28,268 nucleotides of DNA, from NCBI GenBank assembly GCA_002684605.1, contig NYVM01000064.1, positions 10,291-38,558 on the forward strand, given 5' to 3'. Position 1 is the first letter of the stretch, and each line of letters starts with the position of its first letter. The position numbers and the translations under genes are program-made. The notes under the pieces were generated by a model, which saw only the letters and a program-made list of their open reading frames with translations, did no database searches and was not told where the DNA came from. Below are positions 7,563-16,515 of the stretch, in pieces. Source of the DNA: Candidatus Pelagibacterales bacterium. GTDB lineage: Bacteria; Pseudomonadota; Alphaproteobacteria; TMED109.

Positions 7563-9135
7563 ATAATAAAGATTCTACATCGACAACTCTGTCGAACGAT
7601 TTATAATTTGACTGAATGGTTACACCGTTCTGAAAAAGATATTTTTCTCCTTTGTAATCTTTAATTCTTAAAATAGGCTGTCTATAAAAAGTTTTTTTAA
7701 TAAAAGCACAATAGTCAAGGCTATTATTATGAAAATTATTGCTTTCAGAAATTAGTTCAGATCCATCTTTAACGACTAAAGCTAATTCGGAATCTTTAAA
7801 TACTGAATTTTTTACAATTACTTTTGAATTTTCACCCGCACTTAATGACTTATCTCCAATATTAATAAATATATTTTGATAAACTTTTGAATTTGACGCG
7901 CTAAAGTCAATTGCATCATTCCCAATATCAATAAAACTAGAATTTTCAATAGTGCCATTTGAAAAATCGGAATCAATAGCGTCTGCGATAATATTCCTGA
8001 ATTTAGTTGATTTAACTTCAAAATTTGAATTATAAAAGTTTATGAAATCATCTCCTTTTATATTATTTTCAAAATTTGAATTCATAATTTTTATATTAGA
8101 ATTATATGCTGTTATTGAAGCTGTTAATTTTAAAGAATCTCTATTTAAATTTGATAAACTTTTAAAGTTTACATAATTAATATTGATTTTGTCACAGTCA
8201 GTAAATTTTATTGAATTAGTGCCAAGACCCTCAATTTGTATTTGATTATTTTCCGACCCCTCAAAGTTTACAATTGAATTATTTATAAAAACAGAAGCAT
8301 TGTTTAATAGACTTAGAGTTACTCCCTCTTTTATTTTAAAATTAACATTGTTAAGGTTAAGATCCTCTTTTATAATTGTGTCATTTAAGATTTCAAAATC
8401 AGTTATATCATAAATTGTTGATTTAGAATTTATTTTAATATTCCTCAAAATTTTATTGAAAATAGTACTTTTTTGGTTTGAAAAATATCTTAAATCTGGA
8501 TAGATACTATATAAATTAGACAATGGATTATGAACAAATTTGATTGATTCAAAAGAAATTGGATATAGTCCTATATCCTCAAGATTCTTAATGTTTTCTA
8601 GTGACTTTTCATAAATAACGATTTCTTTTAATAGGATATCATTATCATCATAGTTAAGCTCATCAATAAAATAGGGAGTTAATAAAATATCTGAACTAAG
8701 AGTATATATTTTTGATGATCTATTTTTTAATAATTCTAAATTATCGACAGAAAAAGTTGGTGTAAAGTAGAAATTATTATTAATATAGTCATTAAACTTA
8801 ATTGAGACTGGGACTGCATCAAGCTCAATTAAATCATGAAGAAAAAATTTTATTTTTTTATTAACTAGAGATATTTGTTGATAATTATCTATAAAAGAAT
8901 TTTCTTTCTCTAGAAGTAAAACAGAATTAGGTTTTTTTAAAATTGTTGTGTTAAGTATATCAGTAATTCCATTAATTTGATAGTATTTGTTTCCATAATA
9001 CAGTCTGTTTAATTCCTTGTTGCTATAATTTAAAGTTAGAGATAAATCATCTGAATTATTATAGACAGTATTACATGACTTTAAAAAAAATGAAAGACTA
9101 ATCGATATATATAAAATGAGTTTTTTTTGATTCAT
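7531..9135 (-). CDS. Parallel beta-helix lipoprotein in the VTC/CotH operon
   Basis: A 534-residue protein with an N-terminal lipoprotein-like signal (MNQKK, a hydrophobic stretch, then LKSC with the acceptor Cys at 21), so probably membrane-anchored outside the cytoplasm. Residues about 240-480 form right-handed beta-helix-type rungs: asparagine- and serine-rich repeats such as NSNFEN, NSSFIDIGNDAIDFS and NSVFKD, spaced about 20-25 residues. Residues 22-235 are unrecognised and could be a separate recognition domain. No catalytic polysaccharide-lyase signature is evident. It overlaps the CotH gene upstream by 38 bp and the VTC gene downstream, so all are probably co-translated. Such folds often bind or cleave glycans. 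The lipobox is atypical at position -2 (Lys). Confidence 0.75.
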   Translation of the reverse strand: MNQKKLILYISISLSFFLKSCNTVYNNSDDLSLTLNYSNKELNRLYYGNKYYQINGITDILNTTILKKPNSVLLLEKENSFIDNYQQISLVNKKIKFFLHDLIELDAVPVSIKFNDYINNNFYFTPTFSVDNLELLKNRSSKIYTLSSDILLTPYFIDELNYDDNDILLKEIVIYEKSLENIKNLEDIGLYPISFESIKFVHNPLSNLYSIYPDLRYFSNQKSTIFNKILRNIKINSKSTIYDITDFEILNDTIIKEDLNLNNVNFKIKEGVTLSLLNNASVFINNSIVNFEGSENNQIQIEGLGTNSIKFTDCDKININYVNFKSLSNLNRDSLKLTASITAYNSNIKIMNSNFENNIKGDDFINFYNSNFEVKSTKFRNIIADAIDSDFSNGTIENSSFIDIGNDAIDFSASNSKVYQNIFINIGDKSLSAGENSKVIVKNSVFKDSELALVVKDGSELISESNNFHNNSLDYCAFIKKTFYRQPILRIKDYKGEKYLFQNGVTIQSNYKSFDRVVDVESLLYGNIYGRASN

Positions 9136-10657
9136 AATCTAAAGTGTCATTTGTTACAAGGTCAATAAATTTTATATCAGTTAAATCTGTTTTTTCACCT
9201 ATAAATATTTTCATTTCATTAATAGAATCTTTTAAATTACCCAAAGGACTGAGATAAACATCCTTTGATAAATATGGTATTTCCTTTCCATCAATTTTTA
9301 TATTAATTTTATTATTTAAACTTGATCTTAAATATAAATGATCGTCTTTTATCATTGAAATTATAACTCCTGCATTGATATAATCTTCGATTATATCAAT
9401 ATTGTGATTAATAATTCTCTTATATTTATTATGGCTATTTTTCATTAAAAAGTAATAATCATTAAATCTTTTATGTATAGGTATATTGGCTTTAAAGATT
9501 GAATCATAATCTGATATAATTTTTTCTCTCATTTCAACTATTTTATTAAAATAGTTATTTCTGATGTTTATTATTTCATCATCTTCTAATAGCTTTTTAT
9601 ACTTTTCATGTGTGGAGCTGAAATAATAATTGTTAAATAAAATATCATTAAAGCCTTCTGGATAGTACCTTTGATCAACTGACAGCTTGGCGAATGTATC
9701 TTCATTTCTGTATACAGGAAATAGTCCCTCATCAGAAATTACCCACTTGTCATTGTTTCCAGTAATATGATGAGGATGCCCAAAAAGGTAAACTAAGCTA
9801 AAAAACCTACCCATATAATCCTTATCAATCATAATTTTGTCAAAATTGAATTTTTGAAGGTTATCCCATTTTTCATATACATCTTTACTAAGTCTATCAC
9901 TGTCAATATTGAATGAAACATTGTCAAGCTGAGATGAATGAGCTTCTTTAACAAATCCCGCATTAAAAGTTAAGTTTCTAATAACATTCGGGTTAGAAAG
10001 TTTATACGTTCTTTTAACATATGAATTATCAAAATTTTCATATAGATAATAATCTTTTGTCTTTTTATGATCTTTAATAACAACAATTTCTCCAACTTCT
10101 TCATGAATTAAATCAAAATGTTTAGCCATGTGAGTTAAAAAAATATTTTTGTAGGTGAAATCAATTGAAGTTATTAGCTTGAATTCCCTTTTATTAAAAA
10201 TTTTATCAGATGATTTAATTGAATAGCTTTGAATTCCATTTACATATTGATCAAGACTTGATCCATGAAATTTATATTTAATATCAATATTCTTATTGTT
10301 ATATAAAGCACTAGCATTTCTCCATTGTTTAAATTCATCTGTGACCCAATTTATTTTACTTAATTTAATTAACTCAATAATAGAGTCATTGTATGCTATA
10401 TCGTTATTGGAAAATTTTAAGATTAGATCTGATCTTTTGGGGGCCCAAAATTGAGGATTAAAATATAAATATTTATCAATATATATTCCATTTAACTTTG
10501 AATAATAGTTAGAAACAACAAAATCTGAAAATTTACCTACTGTAGAGTTTTGGCCTGATTTATCAATAAAATAAGAAATAGAATTTCTAGTAAAAAAGAA
10601 AATGGACAAGTACAGAAATATCACCAAAATAATCCATCTTGCTCTAGTTAATTTCAT
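9098..10657 (-). CDS. CotH-kinase-like membrane-anchored protein
   Basis: A 519-residue protein with an N-terminal anchor (basic MKLTRAR, then a hydrophobic helix at 8-23), the rest probably extracytoplasmic. The CotH fold is suggested by KYKFHGSSLDQY (127-138), equivalent to the RGxSS segment; FKLITSIDFTYKNIFLTH (159-176), equivalent to the lysine region and following helix; YYLYENFDNSYVKR (203-216); and GHPHHITGNNDKW (293-305) with YRNED (316-320) as the Mg/ATP-site region. CotH of Bacillus spores phosphorylates proteins; other family members act on varied substrates. I chose ATG 10657, which overlaps the DUF4956 stop by 14 bp; a TTG four codons upstream is less likely. The family call is by motif order, so remote homology is possible. 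Confidence 0.75.
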   Translation of the reverse strand: MKLTRARWIILVIFLYLSIFFFTRNSISYFIDKSGQNSTVGKFSDFVVSNYYSKLNGIYIDKYLYFNPQFWAPKRSDLILKFSNNDIAYNDSIIELIKLSKINWVTDEFKQWRNASALYNNKNIDIKYKFHGSSLDQYVNGIQSYSIKSSDKIFNKREFKLITSIDFTYKNIFLTHMAKHFDLIHEEVGEIVVIKDHKKTKDYYLYENFDNSYVKRTYKLSNPNVIRNLTFNAGFVKEAHSSQLDNVSFNIDSDRLSKDVYEKWDNLQKFNFDKIMIDKDYMGRFFSLVYLFGHPHHITGNNDKWVISDEGLFPVYRNEDTFAKLSVDQRYYPEGFNDILFNNYYFSSTHEKYKKLLEDDEIINIRNNYFNKIVEMREKIISDYDSIFKANIPIHKRFNDYYFLMKNSHNKYKRIINHNIDIIEDYINAGVIISMIKDDHLYLRSSLNNKINIKIDGKEIPYLSKDVYLSPLGNLKDSINEMKIFIGEKTDLTDIKFIDLVTNDTLDYESKKTHFIYID

Positions 10658-11264
10658 AATCAATATCAACTTTTAATTTCTCTTTTAAATTTGAAATAAA
10701 TGCATCAATATTATTATTGCTATCAAGAAAATACTCTACTGTGTAGAGTCCGTCAATAGTTTTATAGAGTCTATGAATATTCATTATCTCAAGATCTTTA
10801 ATTTTTATATCCTTAGCACTTTTAAAAGAGATTATTATTAATCTATTATTTATATTTAGACTTTCAGCTTTTTTTCTATTTAAAATTATATAAACAAAAG
10901 AAACTATAACAGCTAATATTTCTTTCTCAGCAGCAACTGCAATAGATATTGCCAAAACTATTAACAATGTGATTATTTGTTCAGACTCTTTAATAGCAGT
11001 TCTAAACCTAATTATAGATAATGCTCCTACAAGTCCAAGAGATAAAGCCAAGGAAGTCTTTATTACCGAAACTATTAGCAACATAGATAATGAAAAGGGT
11101 ATTAATATTCTAGAAAAATTAATTTTATTGTCATTTGAAAAAGTACTAGCCAGATAATTATTTTTTATGAAGAAAACTAATACTAGAGTTATAACTAGAC
11201 CGACAAAAAACCTAACATAATTTAGTTCAACTAAAAAGTCTTCTTTAAACAGGAAATCATCCAT
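10644..11264 (-). CDS. DUF4956 inner-membrane protein
   Basis: A 206-residue membrane protein with about four to five helices (around 17-33, 53-67, 71-85, 96-111 and 114-128) and a soluble C-terminal domain (130-206). The stretch LGLVGALSIIRFRTAIKE (76-93) is the family hallmark. Function is unknown; family members commonly sit beside VTC and CotH genes, where they may provide a membrane channel or anchor. It is the first gene of the four-gene operon, 73 bp after the carbamoyltransferase stop. Start ATG 11264 has no clear Shine-Dalgarno. The C-terminal part could fold as an ACT-like alpha/beta domain (inference). Confidence 0.85.
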   Translation of the reverse strand: MDDFLFKEDFLVELNYVRFFVGLVITLVLVFFIKNNYLASTFSNDNKINFSRILIPFSLSMLLIVSVIKTSLALSLGLVGALSIIRFRTAIKESEQIITLLIVLAISIAVAAEKEILAVIVSFVYIILNRKKAESLNINNRLIIISFKSAKDIKIKDLEIMNIHRLYKTIDGLYTVEYFLDSNNNIDAFISNLKEKLKVDIDYEIN

Positions 11265-11320
11265 TCTACTAAGTTAATAATTTTTAAAAATAAAGCATTT
11301 AAAACTTATTTATAAACCAG

Positions 11321-11326
11321 ATTATA
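11321..11326 (-). promoter_or_regulatory. Candidate -10 box upstream of the DUF4956 operon
   Basis: The minus strand reads TATAAT here, 57 bp before the DUF4956 start, in one of only two long gaps (73 bp) in the minus-strand run. No convincing -35 box is visible, and AT-rich DNA makes chance matches common. Confidence 0.25.
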
Positions 11327-11337
11327 GACGCAATGAT

Positions 11338-13113
11338 CTATTTAATAGGCTTAGATATTAAATAATCTCCCAAAATTAAGTGGTGAATTCCAGATCTTAA
11401 AAATGTATCTACAGCGTGCTCTGGGGTGCCAACTATTGGCTCCCCATGAATATTAAAAGATGTATTCATTAAAGCTCCAACACCTGTTAGTTTTTCAAAA
11501 GATTTTATTAATGAGTGATATTTAGGGTTGTCTTCTTTATAAACAATTTGTGGTCTTGCTGTTTTATCAAATGGATGTAAGCCTGCTGAAATATGAGATT
11601 TTGCAAGTTCAGTAGAATCAAAGCCGATTGCCATAAATTTTGATTTAATTCCTTTCGGATTAACTATATAATCTTGCTCTCTTTCACTTAAAATACTTGG
11701 AGCAAAAGGCATCCAAAAATCTCTCATTTTAACAAGTCTATTAATATGATGTATAACATCAGGGTTTCTAGGATCAGCAAGTATAGACCTGTTCCCTAAA
11801 GCTCTGGCGCCAAACTCCATATTCTCTGATCCAAATCTTGATATTACCTCACCTCTTGCAAGGTAAAATGCTGCTTTATCATTTGTGAAATCTGAAACAT
11901 TCAAGTTCTTAGGTAGGTTATTTATTACTTTATTTATATAATCGTTTGAGAATGCAGGACCTAAATATGCATTTTTGACATATTTTTTATATTTAATTTT
12001 ATCAGTTTGATTTTCAAAATATTCAAGATAAGCTGCCCCAACAGATAAAGATTCATCTCCAGGTCCAGGGGGTATGTGTAAATTATTTAATGATTCTAAT
12101 TCTGATATTAATTTATTTGCCTTTATATTCTGAGCAACACCACCAGACATAATTACATTATTTATTCCTGTTTTGCTAATACCATTTTTAATCCATTCTG
12201 TTAAAATTTCCTCACATCTTTTTTGTATCCCATATGCAATTGCATCAAATCTTTGCCCTTCTAGCTTATCCTTAAAATAAAAAAAATGATCTTTTATTTT
12301 ATTCTTGTATTTAAATTTTAACCCATCCACTTGTAATGTGTCTGCATAAATTTTATGAGCTTCTTTTCCAAACTTATGAGAATTATATGCTGCTAAGCCC
12401 ATTAATTTGTATTCATGTTCTGCAGGCCTCATTCCAAGCAGTAGCGTTGCATATCTATACATCCTTCCTATATTACAATTTGAAGATCTTGATATTTCAA
12501 TAAGCCCCTTGTTTGGGTGATAAGTAGAAACTGTGCCATTAGCTCCATCTCCAAACCCATCCATAGTATATATTAAAGATGGTTCATTGAGATTATCGCT
12601 AGATACAAGGCCATACATCCCGTGACATTTATGGTGATCATGATGTATGACTTTTGATTTATCAATATTTAATTTTTTTGAGATATGATCTACTCTTGCA
12701 TTCCACATTCCAATATTATCTGACTCATTCTTAATAAATTTTGTTTCATAAGGGAATCCCTCACGATCAACAACGTGAGACATTATATCAAGATAACTTG
12801 GGTCTTTATTTTCAAGTAATTTAGGATACCAATAATCAGTTTGTTCTTTCCAATAATCTTTAATTGTTAATTGTGAGTTTCTTTTAACATAATAGTATGC
12901 TGGAATAAAATGCTTTGAAGTCATAGCGACTCTATCAATTTGACTCGACGAAATCCCACAATAATTTAAAATATACTCAATTGCCTTTTCAGGATAACCA
13001 AAGTGGTTTTTTTCTCTTGACAGTCTTTCTTCAGGAATAGCACATTTCAATTCACCATTAACAAGTAAACAAGCACTTGAATTATGACCGTCGTTAACTC
13101 CTAGTATAATCAT
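11338..13113 (-). CDS. NodU/CmcH-family O-carbamoyltransferase
   Basis: A 591-residue cytosolic enzyme transferring a carbamoyl group from carbamoyl phosphate (through carbamoyl-AMP) to a hydroxyl of a sugar or antibiotic-like acceptor. The N-terminal Kae1/TsaD-like domain shows NDGHNSSACL (7-16), the metal-binding HHDHHKCH (157-164), MDGFGDG (184-190) and a GGVAQN loop followed by PGPGDESLSVGAA. The C-terminal YrdC-like domain holds FGARALGNRSILADPRN. Length matches the family. It follows the SpsF-like cytidylyltransferase by 6 bp at the end of the nonulosonate run, so a carbamoylated CMP-sugar or glycan is likely. The specific acceptor is inferred. Confidence 0.95.
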   Translation of the reverse strand: MIILGVNDGHNSSACLLVNGELKCAIPEERLSREKNHFGYPEKAIEYILNYCGISSSQIDRVAMTSKHFIPAYYYVKRNSQLTIKDYWKEQTDYWYPKLLENKDPSYLDIMSHVVDREGFPYETKFIKNESDNIGMWNARVDHISKKLNIDKSKVIHHDHHKCHGMYGLVSSDNLNEPSLIYTMDGFGDGANGTVSTYHPNKGLIEISRSSNCNIGRMYRYATLLLGMRPAEHEYKLMGLAAYNSHKFGKEAHKIYADTLQVDGLKFKYKNKIKDHFFYFKDKLEGQRFDAIAYGIQKRCEEILTEWIKNGISKTGINNVIMSGGVAQNIKANKLISELESLNNLHIPPGPGDESLSVGAAYLEYFENQTDKIKYKKYVKNAYLGPAFSNDYINKVINNLPKNLNVSDFTNDKAAFYLARGEVISRFGSENMEFGARALGNRSILADPRNPDVIHHINRLVKMRDFWMPFAPSILSEREQDYIVNPKGIKSKFMAIGFDSTELAKSHISAGLHPFDKTARPQIVYKEDNPKYHSLIKSFEKLTGVGALMNTSFNIHGEPIVGTPEHAVDTFLRSGIHHLILGDYLISKPIK

Positions 13114-13119
13114 AGTTTC

Positions 13120-13815
13120 TTAATTTTTTGACTCCCATTCTTTTGAAAGTCTTATTATTTCACGAATATCAAAATCATTGTTTGATTCTAAATTTTTTAC
13201 CACCCATCTTGATCTTTCTAAATCTCTAGAATCATCAATAACTAGTCTTTGATCTATATCAGACGGGTCTTTAACGAAATCACAATTATAAATTTTGAAT
13301 TTATCTGAATTTTGGTAAAAGTACCTAGTTACATGTTCTCTGTCCTCAAGATCATCTGTGTTTTGGAGTAATTTACCTAATGAATTTACATTTATTACTT
13401 CTCCAGTAAGTCCAGGCGGAACAGTTCTTGGGAAAATATTAGTTGTTAGATCATATTTATCAGTTCTATGAATATCTATCATTGAATCATATAATTTTGG
13501 ATTCAAGAATGGTCTATCAGCACATATCCTCAAAAAACTATCATAATTAAATGCTTTACAAGCTTGAAGGGCTCTATCTGAAACATCTTCTAAACTTCCT
13601 CTGTAAAAATCTATTCCTCTTGATTTAGCATATTCACATATTTTATTGTCATCCTCTTGATCTGAAGTAGCCAGACATAGATGATCAATATTATTTATTT
13701 GTTTAGATCTGTCTATTACTCGTTCTAGAAGAAATTTTCCTGAAACATCCTTAAATGCTTTACCAGGGAGTCTACTAGAACTCATTCTAGAGAAAATAAT
13801 TCCTCCAATTCTCAT
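13120..13815 (-). CDS. SpsF-like cytidylyltransferase
   Basis: A 231-residue nucleotidyltransferase of the SpsF/NeuA superfamily, probably forming a CMP-activated acidic sugar. Key motifs are the N-terminal nucleotide loop FSRMSSSRLPGKAF (8-21), LLERVIDR (29-36), CLATSDQEDDN (47-57) and RICADRPFL (96-104). The C-terminal DIDQRLVIDDSRDLERSR resembles the usual VDTPEDL region. It is the second CMP-transferase in the window beside PseF. It follows a 104-bp gap, so it may begin a sub-operon with the carbamoyltransferase. Its sugar is unknown. Confidence 0.85.
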   Translation of the reverse strand: MRIGGIIFSRMSSSRLPGKAFKDVSGKFLLERVIDRSKQINNIDHLCLATSDQEDDNKICEYAKSRGIDFYRGSLEDVSDRALQACKAFNYDSFLRICADRPFLNPKLYDSMIDIHRTDKYDLTTNIFPRTVPPGLTGEVINVNSLGKLLQNTDDLEDREHVTRYFYQNSDKFKIYNCDFVKDPSDIDQRLVIDDSRDLERSRWVVKNLESNNDFDIREIIRLSKEWESKN

Positions 13816-13919
13816 AGTCTATTTTTCGTAAAAATTAAATTTATTTAACTCTACTTTTTTTGAATTCATATTTTAATTTTTATTAATTACTAATAGCCAA
13901 TAACTCAAAAGTAAATTAA

Positions 13920-14783
13920 TTATAGATTATATTCTCTAATTGTCTTTTTTAAAAATTTGTATCCAGTTTTTGTATTAGTCCTTTCTTCAGGGTTTGAAGG
14001 AGGAATACTACAAAATCCTAGTAACTGTTTCTGTTGATCAGAACACTGCGCATAAATACCCTCATTCATTGATCTAATGATATCCATAGATGGCTTTACC
14101 CACCACATTGACAATGTTGCTACCAATGCCCATCTTGAGGCGCCTGAAACATTCTCATTAGTTCCATGCCACAATCTACTATCCCAGATAATAAGGTCTC
14201 CTGCGTTACCTTCCAAATTGGTTATATTTGATGATTTTCTATCAGTAAATTTTCCAGATTTATGTGAACCTGGCACTACAATTGTACATCCATTTTCAAC
14301 ATAACTGTCTTCTAATAAAACCACAAACTGCATAGTGCTACTGAACTTGCCTATATATGGTATGTGGGAGTCAATATGTAAATCTAGCTTTGAGCCACTT
14401 GATCTTGCATTATAATATTTTAAGACATAATTTGGTTTATCTTCAGGCAGAAATCTATAAAAGGGGTCGTTTAATTTTTTTTTTGAAATAGATGTTATAG
14501 AATTACTACTTAGTAAATCTAGAAAAAGAATATCTATATTTTGAAGATTATAAATTATTTTATCTCTAATGTCTCTATTTGGTGTACCTGGATATCTTTT
14601 TTTACCATTAATATTAATTTTATTATAATTTGTAATAACTAGTTCTAAAAGATTATCTAATGTCTTTTTTGTCAAAAAATTATCTATTTTACAGTATCCA
14701 TTTTTATCAAGATTGTCTAAACATATTTTTATTTCCTTATTATTAATAGGCCTTGTAATATCAAGATTTTTACTTTTTCTCAT
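13920..14783 (-). CDS. Phytanoyl-CoA dioxygenase family 2OG-Fe(II) oxygenase
   Basis: A 287-residue cytosolic oxygenase with the double-stranded beta-helix facial triad: His136-x-Asp138 in LHIDSH and His206 in RLWHGTNE, plus Arg217 in GASRWAL for 2-oxoglutarate binding. The PGSHKSGKF segment (171-179) is typical of the family. It probably hydroxylates a sugar or acyl group. It lies 2 bp downstream of the ATP-grasp gene in the tailoring set. An in-frame A10 run (14475-14484) encodes KKK and leaves the gene intact here, but would break it if it slipped. The substrate is unknown. Confidence 0.9.
   Translation of the reverse strand: MRKSKNLDITRPINNKEIKICLDNLDKNGYCKIDNFLTKKTLDNLLELVITNYNKININGKKRYPGTPNRDIRDKIIYNLQNIDILFLDLLSSNSITSISKKKLNDPFYRFLPEDKPNYVLKYYNARSSGSKLDLHIDSHIPYIGKFSSTMQFVVLLEDSYVENGCTIVVPGSHKSGKFTDRKSSNITNLEGNAGDLIIWDSRLWHGTNENVSGASRWALVATLSMWWVKPSMDIIRSMNEGIYAQCSDQQKQLLGFCSIPPSNPEERTNTKTGYKFLKKTIREYNL
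14475..14484 (-). repeat. In-frame A10 homopolymer tract within the oxygenase gene
   Basis: Ten Ts on the plus strand encode ISKKKL in the minus-strand oxygenase. It has the same length as the two frameshift-linked tracts but leaves the frame open, giving an internal comparison. Confidence 0.9.
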
Positions 14784-14785
14784 AG

Positions 14786-15911
14786 TTATGCTGTTCTTAT
14801 TAAAATTGATTTTTTCAAATTCGTGAATTTCTTTTTCAAATCTTTTTGATAAATACTGGATAAAATAAAAAAACCTATTCTATGATTGTCATTACAAGGC
14901 TCGACCATCAATTCATTTTTATCAATTAACTGTATAAATTTATCTTTTTTTGATAAAAGGTTATTGTTAAATGTAATTTCTTTAAAAATACCTTTTTTAT
15001 ATTTTATAAAGTAAATCATCGAATACATATATTTGATTTTAGGTATTTTAAATTTATTTGAAATTAAATAATTGAGGTATAGGTCAAATAAATTAATACC
15101 CGTAGTCAAATTAATAAAAAAATCTCCTAAACTATTGCCTCCACCTCTTGGAGAAAAATCTATTATTTGTAAACCAAATCTTAAATCATTTATTAATTCT
15201 ATATGAAATGGAAAAGTTGTGTTTTCTGGAAATAAAGGTTTATTTTTTTTTTACATGACCTTTTATTTTATTAAATATTTTGTTTGAATTTCTTATTGAG
15301 ATTATGGTTTGCGCTGAAAATTTTTCAGAATTTCTTTTTGATACTGTAAAGACTATTGGAGTTCCATTAAAATTAATTCCATCAACTGAATATTCATTAC
15401 CAATAAATTTTCTTTGAAGAATAAAGCTGTCATCAATATTTTCTTTGAAATTTTTTTGGTTTAAAATAGAAATATTCCTTGATCCTGATCCAAATCTAGG
15501 TTTTTTTATATAATGAAATTTGTTATCAAGGAGTTTTGTTTTGGAGGGAAGGTTAATAAAATTTTGATTTACCATTCTTAAATAATGATACTTATCAAAA
15601 ATCGTTGTTTTTTCCCCAACACTAAAATTGTTTCTTATTCCTGTTATTTTGGAAAGCTCAATTGCCTTTTTGATTCCAAAATCAGAATTTAATCCAAAAA
15701 AGCCTATAGAAGTTGATTTTTTAATTAAGTCAAATTCTAATTTATTGATTTGTTTTGGGTCGCATGGCAAAAAAAAATCCACTTTATCCTTATGTAGATT
15801 ATTCTCATTATCATCTACACCGATAACCTTAATATTTCTTTGTCTAAATTTATTTACGAAATACAACTGATTAAAAGTTAGGGGGATAATATATATATGA
15901 AAATTATTCAC
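14786..15911 (-). pseudogene. ATP-grasp ligase split by a frameshift at an A10 tract
   Basis: The ORFs 15240-15911 and 14786-15109 belong to one ATP-grasp protein of about 374 residues. As read, the first ends in GHVKKK plus stop at an A10 run (15243-15252). With nine As the frame continues VKKNKPLFPENTTFPFHI, then FSPRGGGNSLGDFF, directly into the second ORF, whose apparent start is an internal TTG. Motifs: N-terminal Rossmann-like half, DKYHYLR (106-112), the ATP lysine and glycine loop KKPRFGSGSRN (136-146), QRKFIGNEYSVDG (166-178), and the restored HIEL and DFSPRGGG metal-site region. The GTG start overlaps the upstream methyltransferase by 8 bp. Likely role: forming an amide (for example aminoacylating a sugar amine), inferred from family and neighbours. 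Confidence 0.85.
15243..15252 (-). repeat. A10 homopolymer tract (coding strand) at frameshift
   Basis: Ten Ts on the plus strand at the exact point where the ATP-grasp gene changes frame. A run of nine restores a full ATP-grasp domain through the PRGGG metal-binding region. Confidence 0.95.
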
Positions 15912-16515
15912 TCTTTATTCTAATTGAAACTGTTACCTCATGTAACAAGCTAGATTTTTTTATTATGATTTCCTCTGATCTACTTTCACAAAATTCTATA
16001 ACCTCACCTAGAGAGGTATAGTTAAGGTGAGAATCTTTAAAATCCACATCTTGGCTAAGAAAGTTAAACGTTATATACTTACATGAAAGTTGAAAAGCAT
16101 TATCTATTAAGGATTTAAAAGGAAGTGAAGAATTATCTATACAAGTGTTAAATAGTCCACTCATGACAACAACATCAAATTTTTTATTTATTAAAAGCTT
16201 AATACCTTTTTGCAAGTAAAAATTGGAATTTTTATAGGATTCTTTACAATAATTATAAAAAGTTGGATTAATTTCAGAGCCAGAATATTTTATATCAAAT
16301 TTATTTTCTTTTAAATACAATAATAGATGTCCCAGGCCACATCCAATGTCTAAAATTGTATTATAGTTGTCGAGCCCTCTGAAGAGCAACTTGTATCTCT
16401 CATCTGTTTTATCAGATGACCATCCAACTGAAGATTTGGAGAATCCATGTTTTTTATAATTCTCTGTATATTTTTTATTTAACTTTTCAATTAAACTTCT
16501 TTCTTTATGATTCAT
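15904..16515 (-). CDS. Class I SAM methyltransferase
   Basis: A 203-residue cytosolic methyltransferase. Motif I is ILDIGCGLGHLL (54-65), followed by the acidic GSEINPTFY segment and FDVVVMSGLFN (motif IV region). It may methylate a sugar or an attached group. It overlaps the amidohydrolase gene by 1 bp upstream and the ATP-grasp gene by 8 bp downstream, so it belongs to the tailoring set. It is unlike the frameshifted methyltransferase at 6162-6921 in motif I wording and C-terminus, so it is not a recent duplicate. The substrate is unknown. Confidence 0.85.
   Translation of the reverse strand: MNHKERSLIEKLNKKYTENYKKHGFSKSSVGWSSDKTDERYKLLFRGLDNYNTILDIGCGLGHLLLYLKENKFDIKYSGSEINPTFYNYCKESYKNSNFYLQKGIKLLINKKFDVVVMSGLFNTCIDNSSLPFKSLIDNAFQLSCKYITFNFLSQDVDFKDSHLNYTSLGEVIEFCESRSEEIIIKKSSLLHEVTVSIRIKSE

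Noticed and set aside
7329..7664. 111-residue plus-strand ORF across the VTC and beta-helix genes
   Set aside because: Cys/Phe-rich composition typical of an antisense frame of AT-rich genes, and it overlaps two supported genes.
13819..13869. 16-codon minus-strand ORF ending 3 bp before the SpsF-like start
   Set aside because: Too short to support; no attenuator-like codon cluster or stem-loop seen, and ORFs of this size arise by chance in the gap.
13816..13919. 104-bp gap as a possible promoter for the SpsF/carbamoyltransferase pair
   Set aside because: TTGAGT and a weak TAATAA at 17 bp can be drawn on the minus strand, but the -10 match is poor (3 of 6); no support beyond chance.
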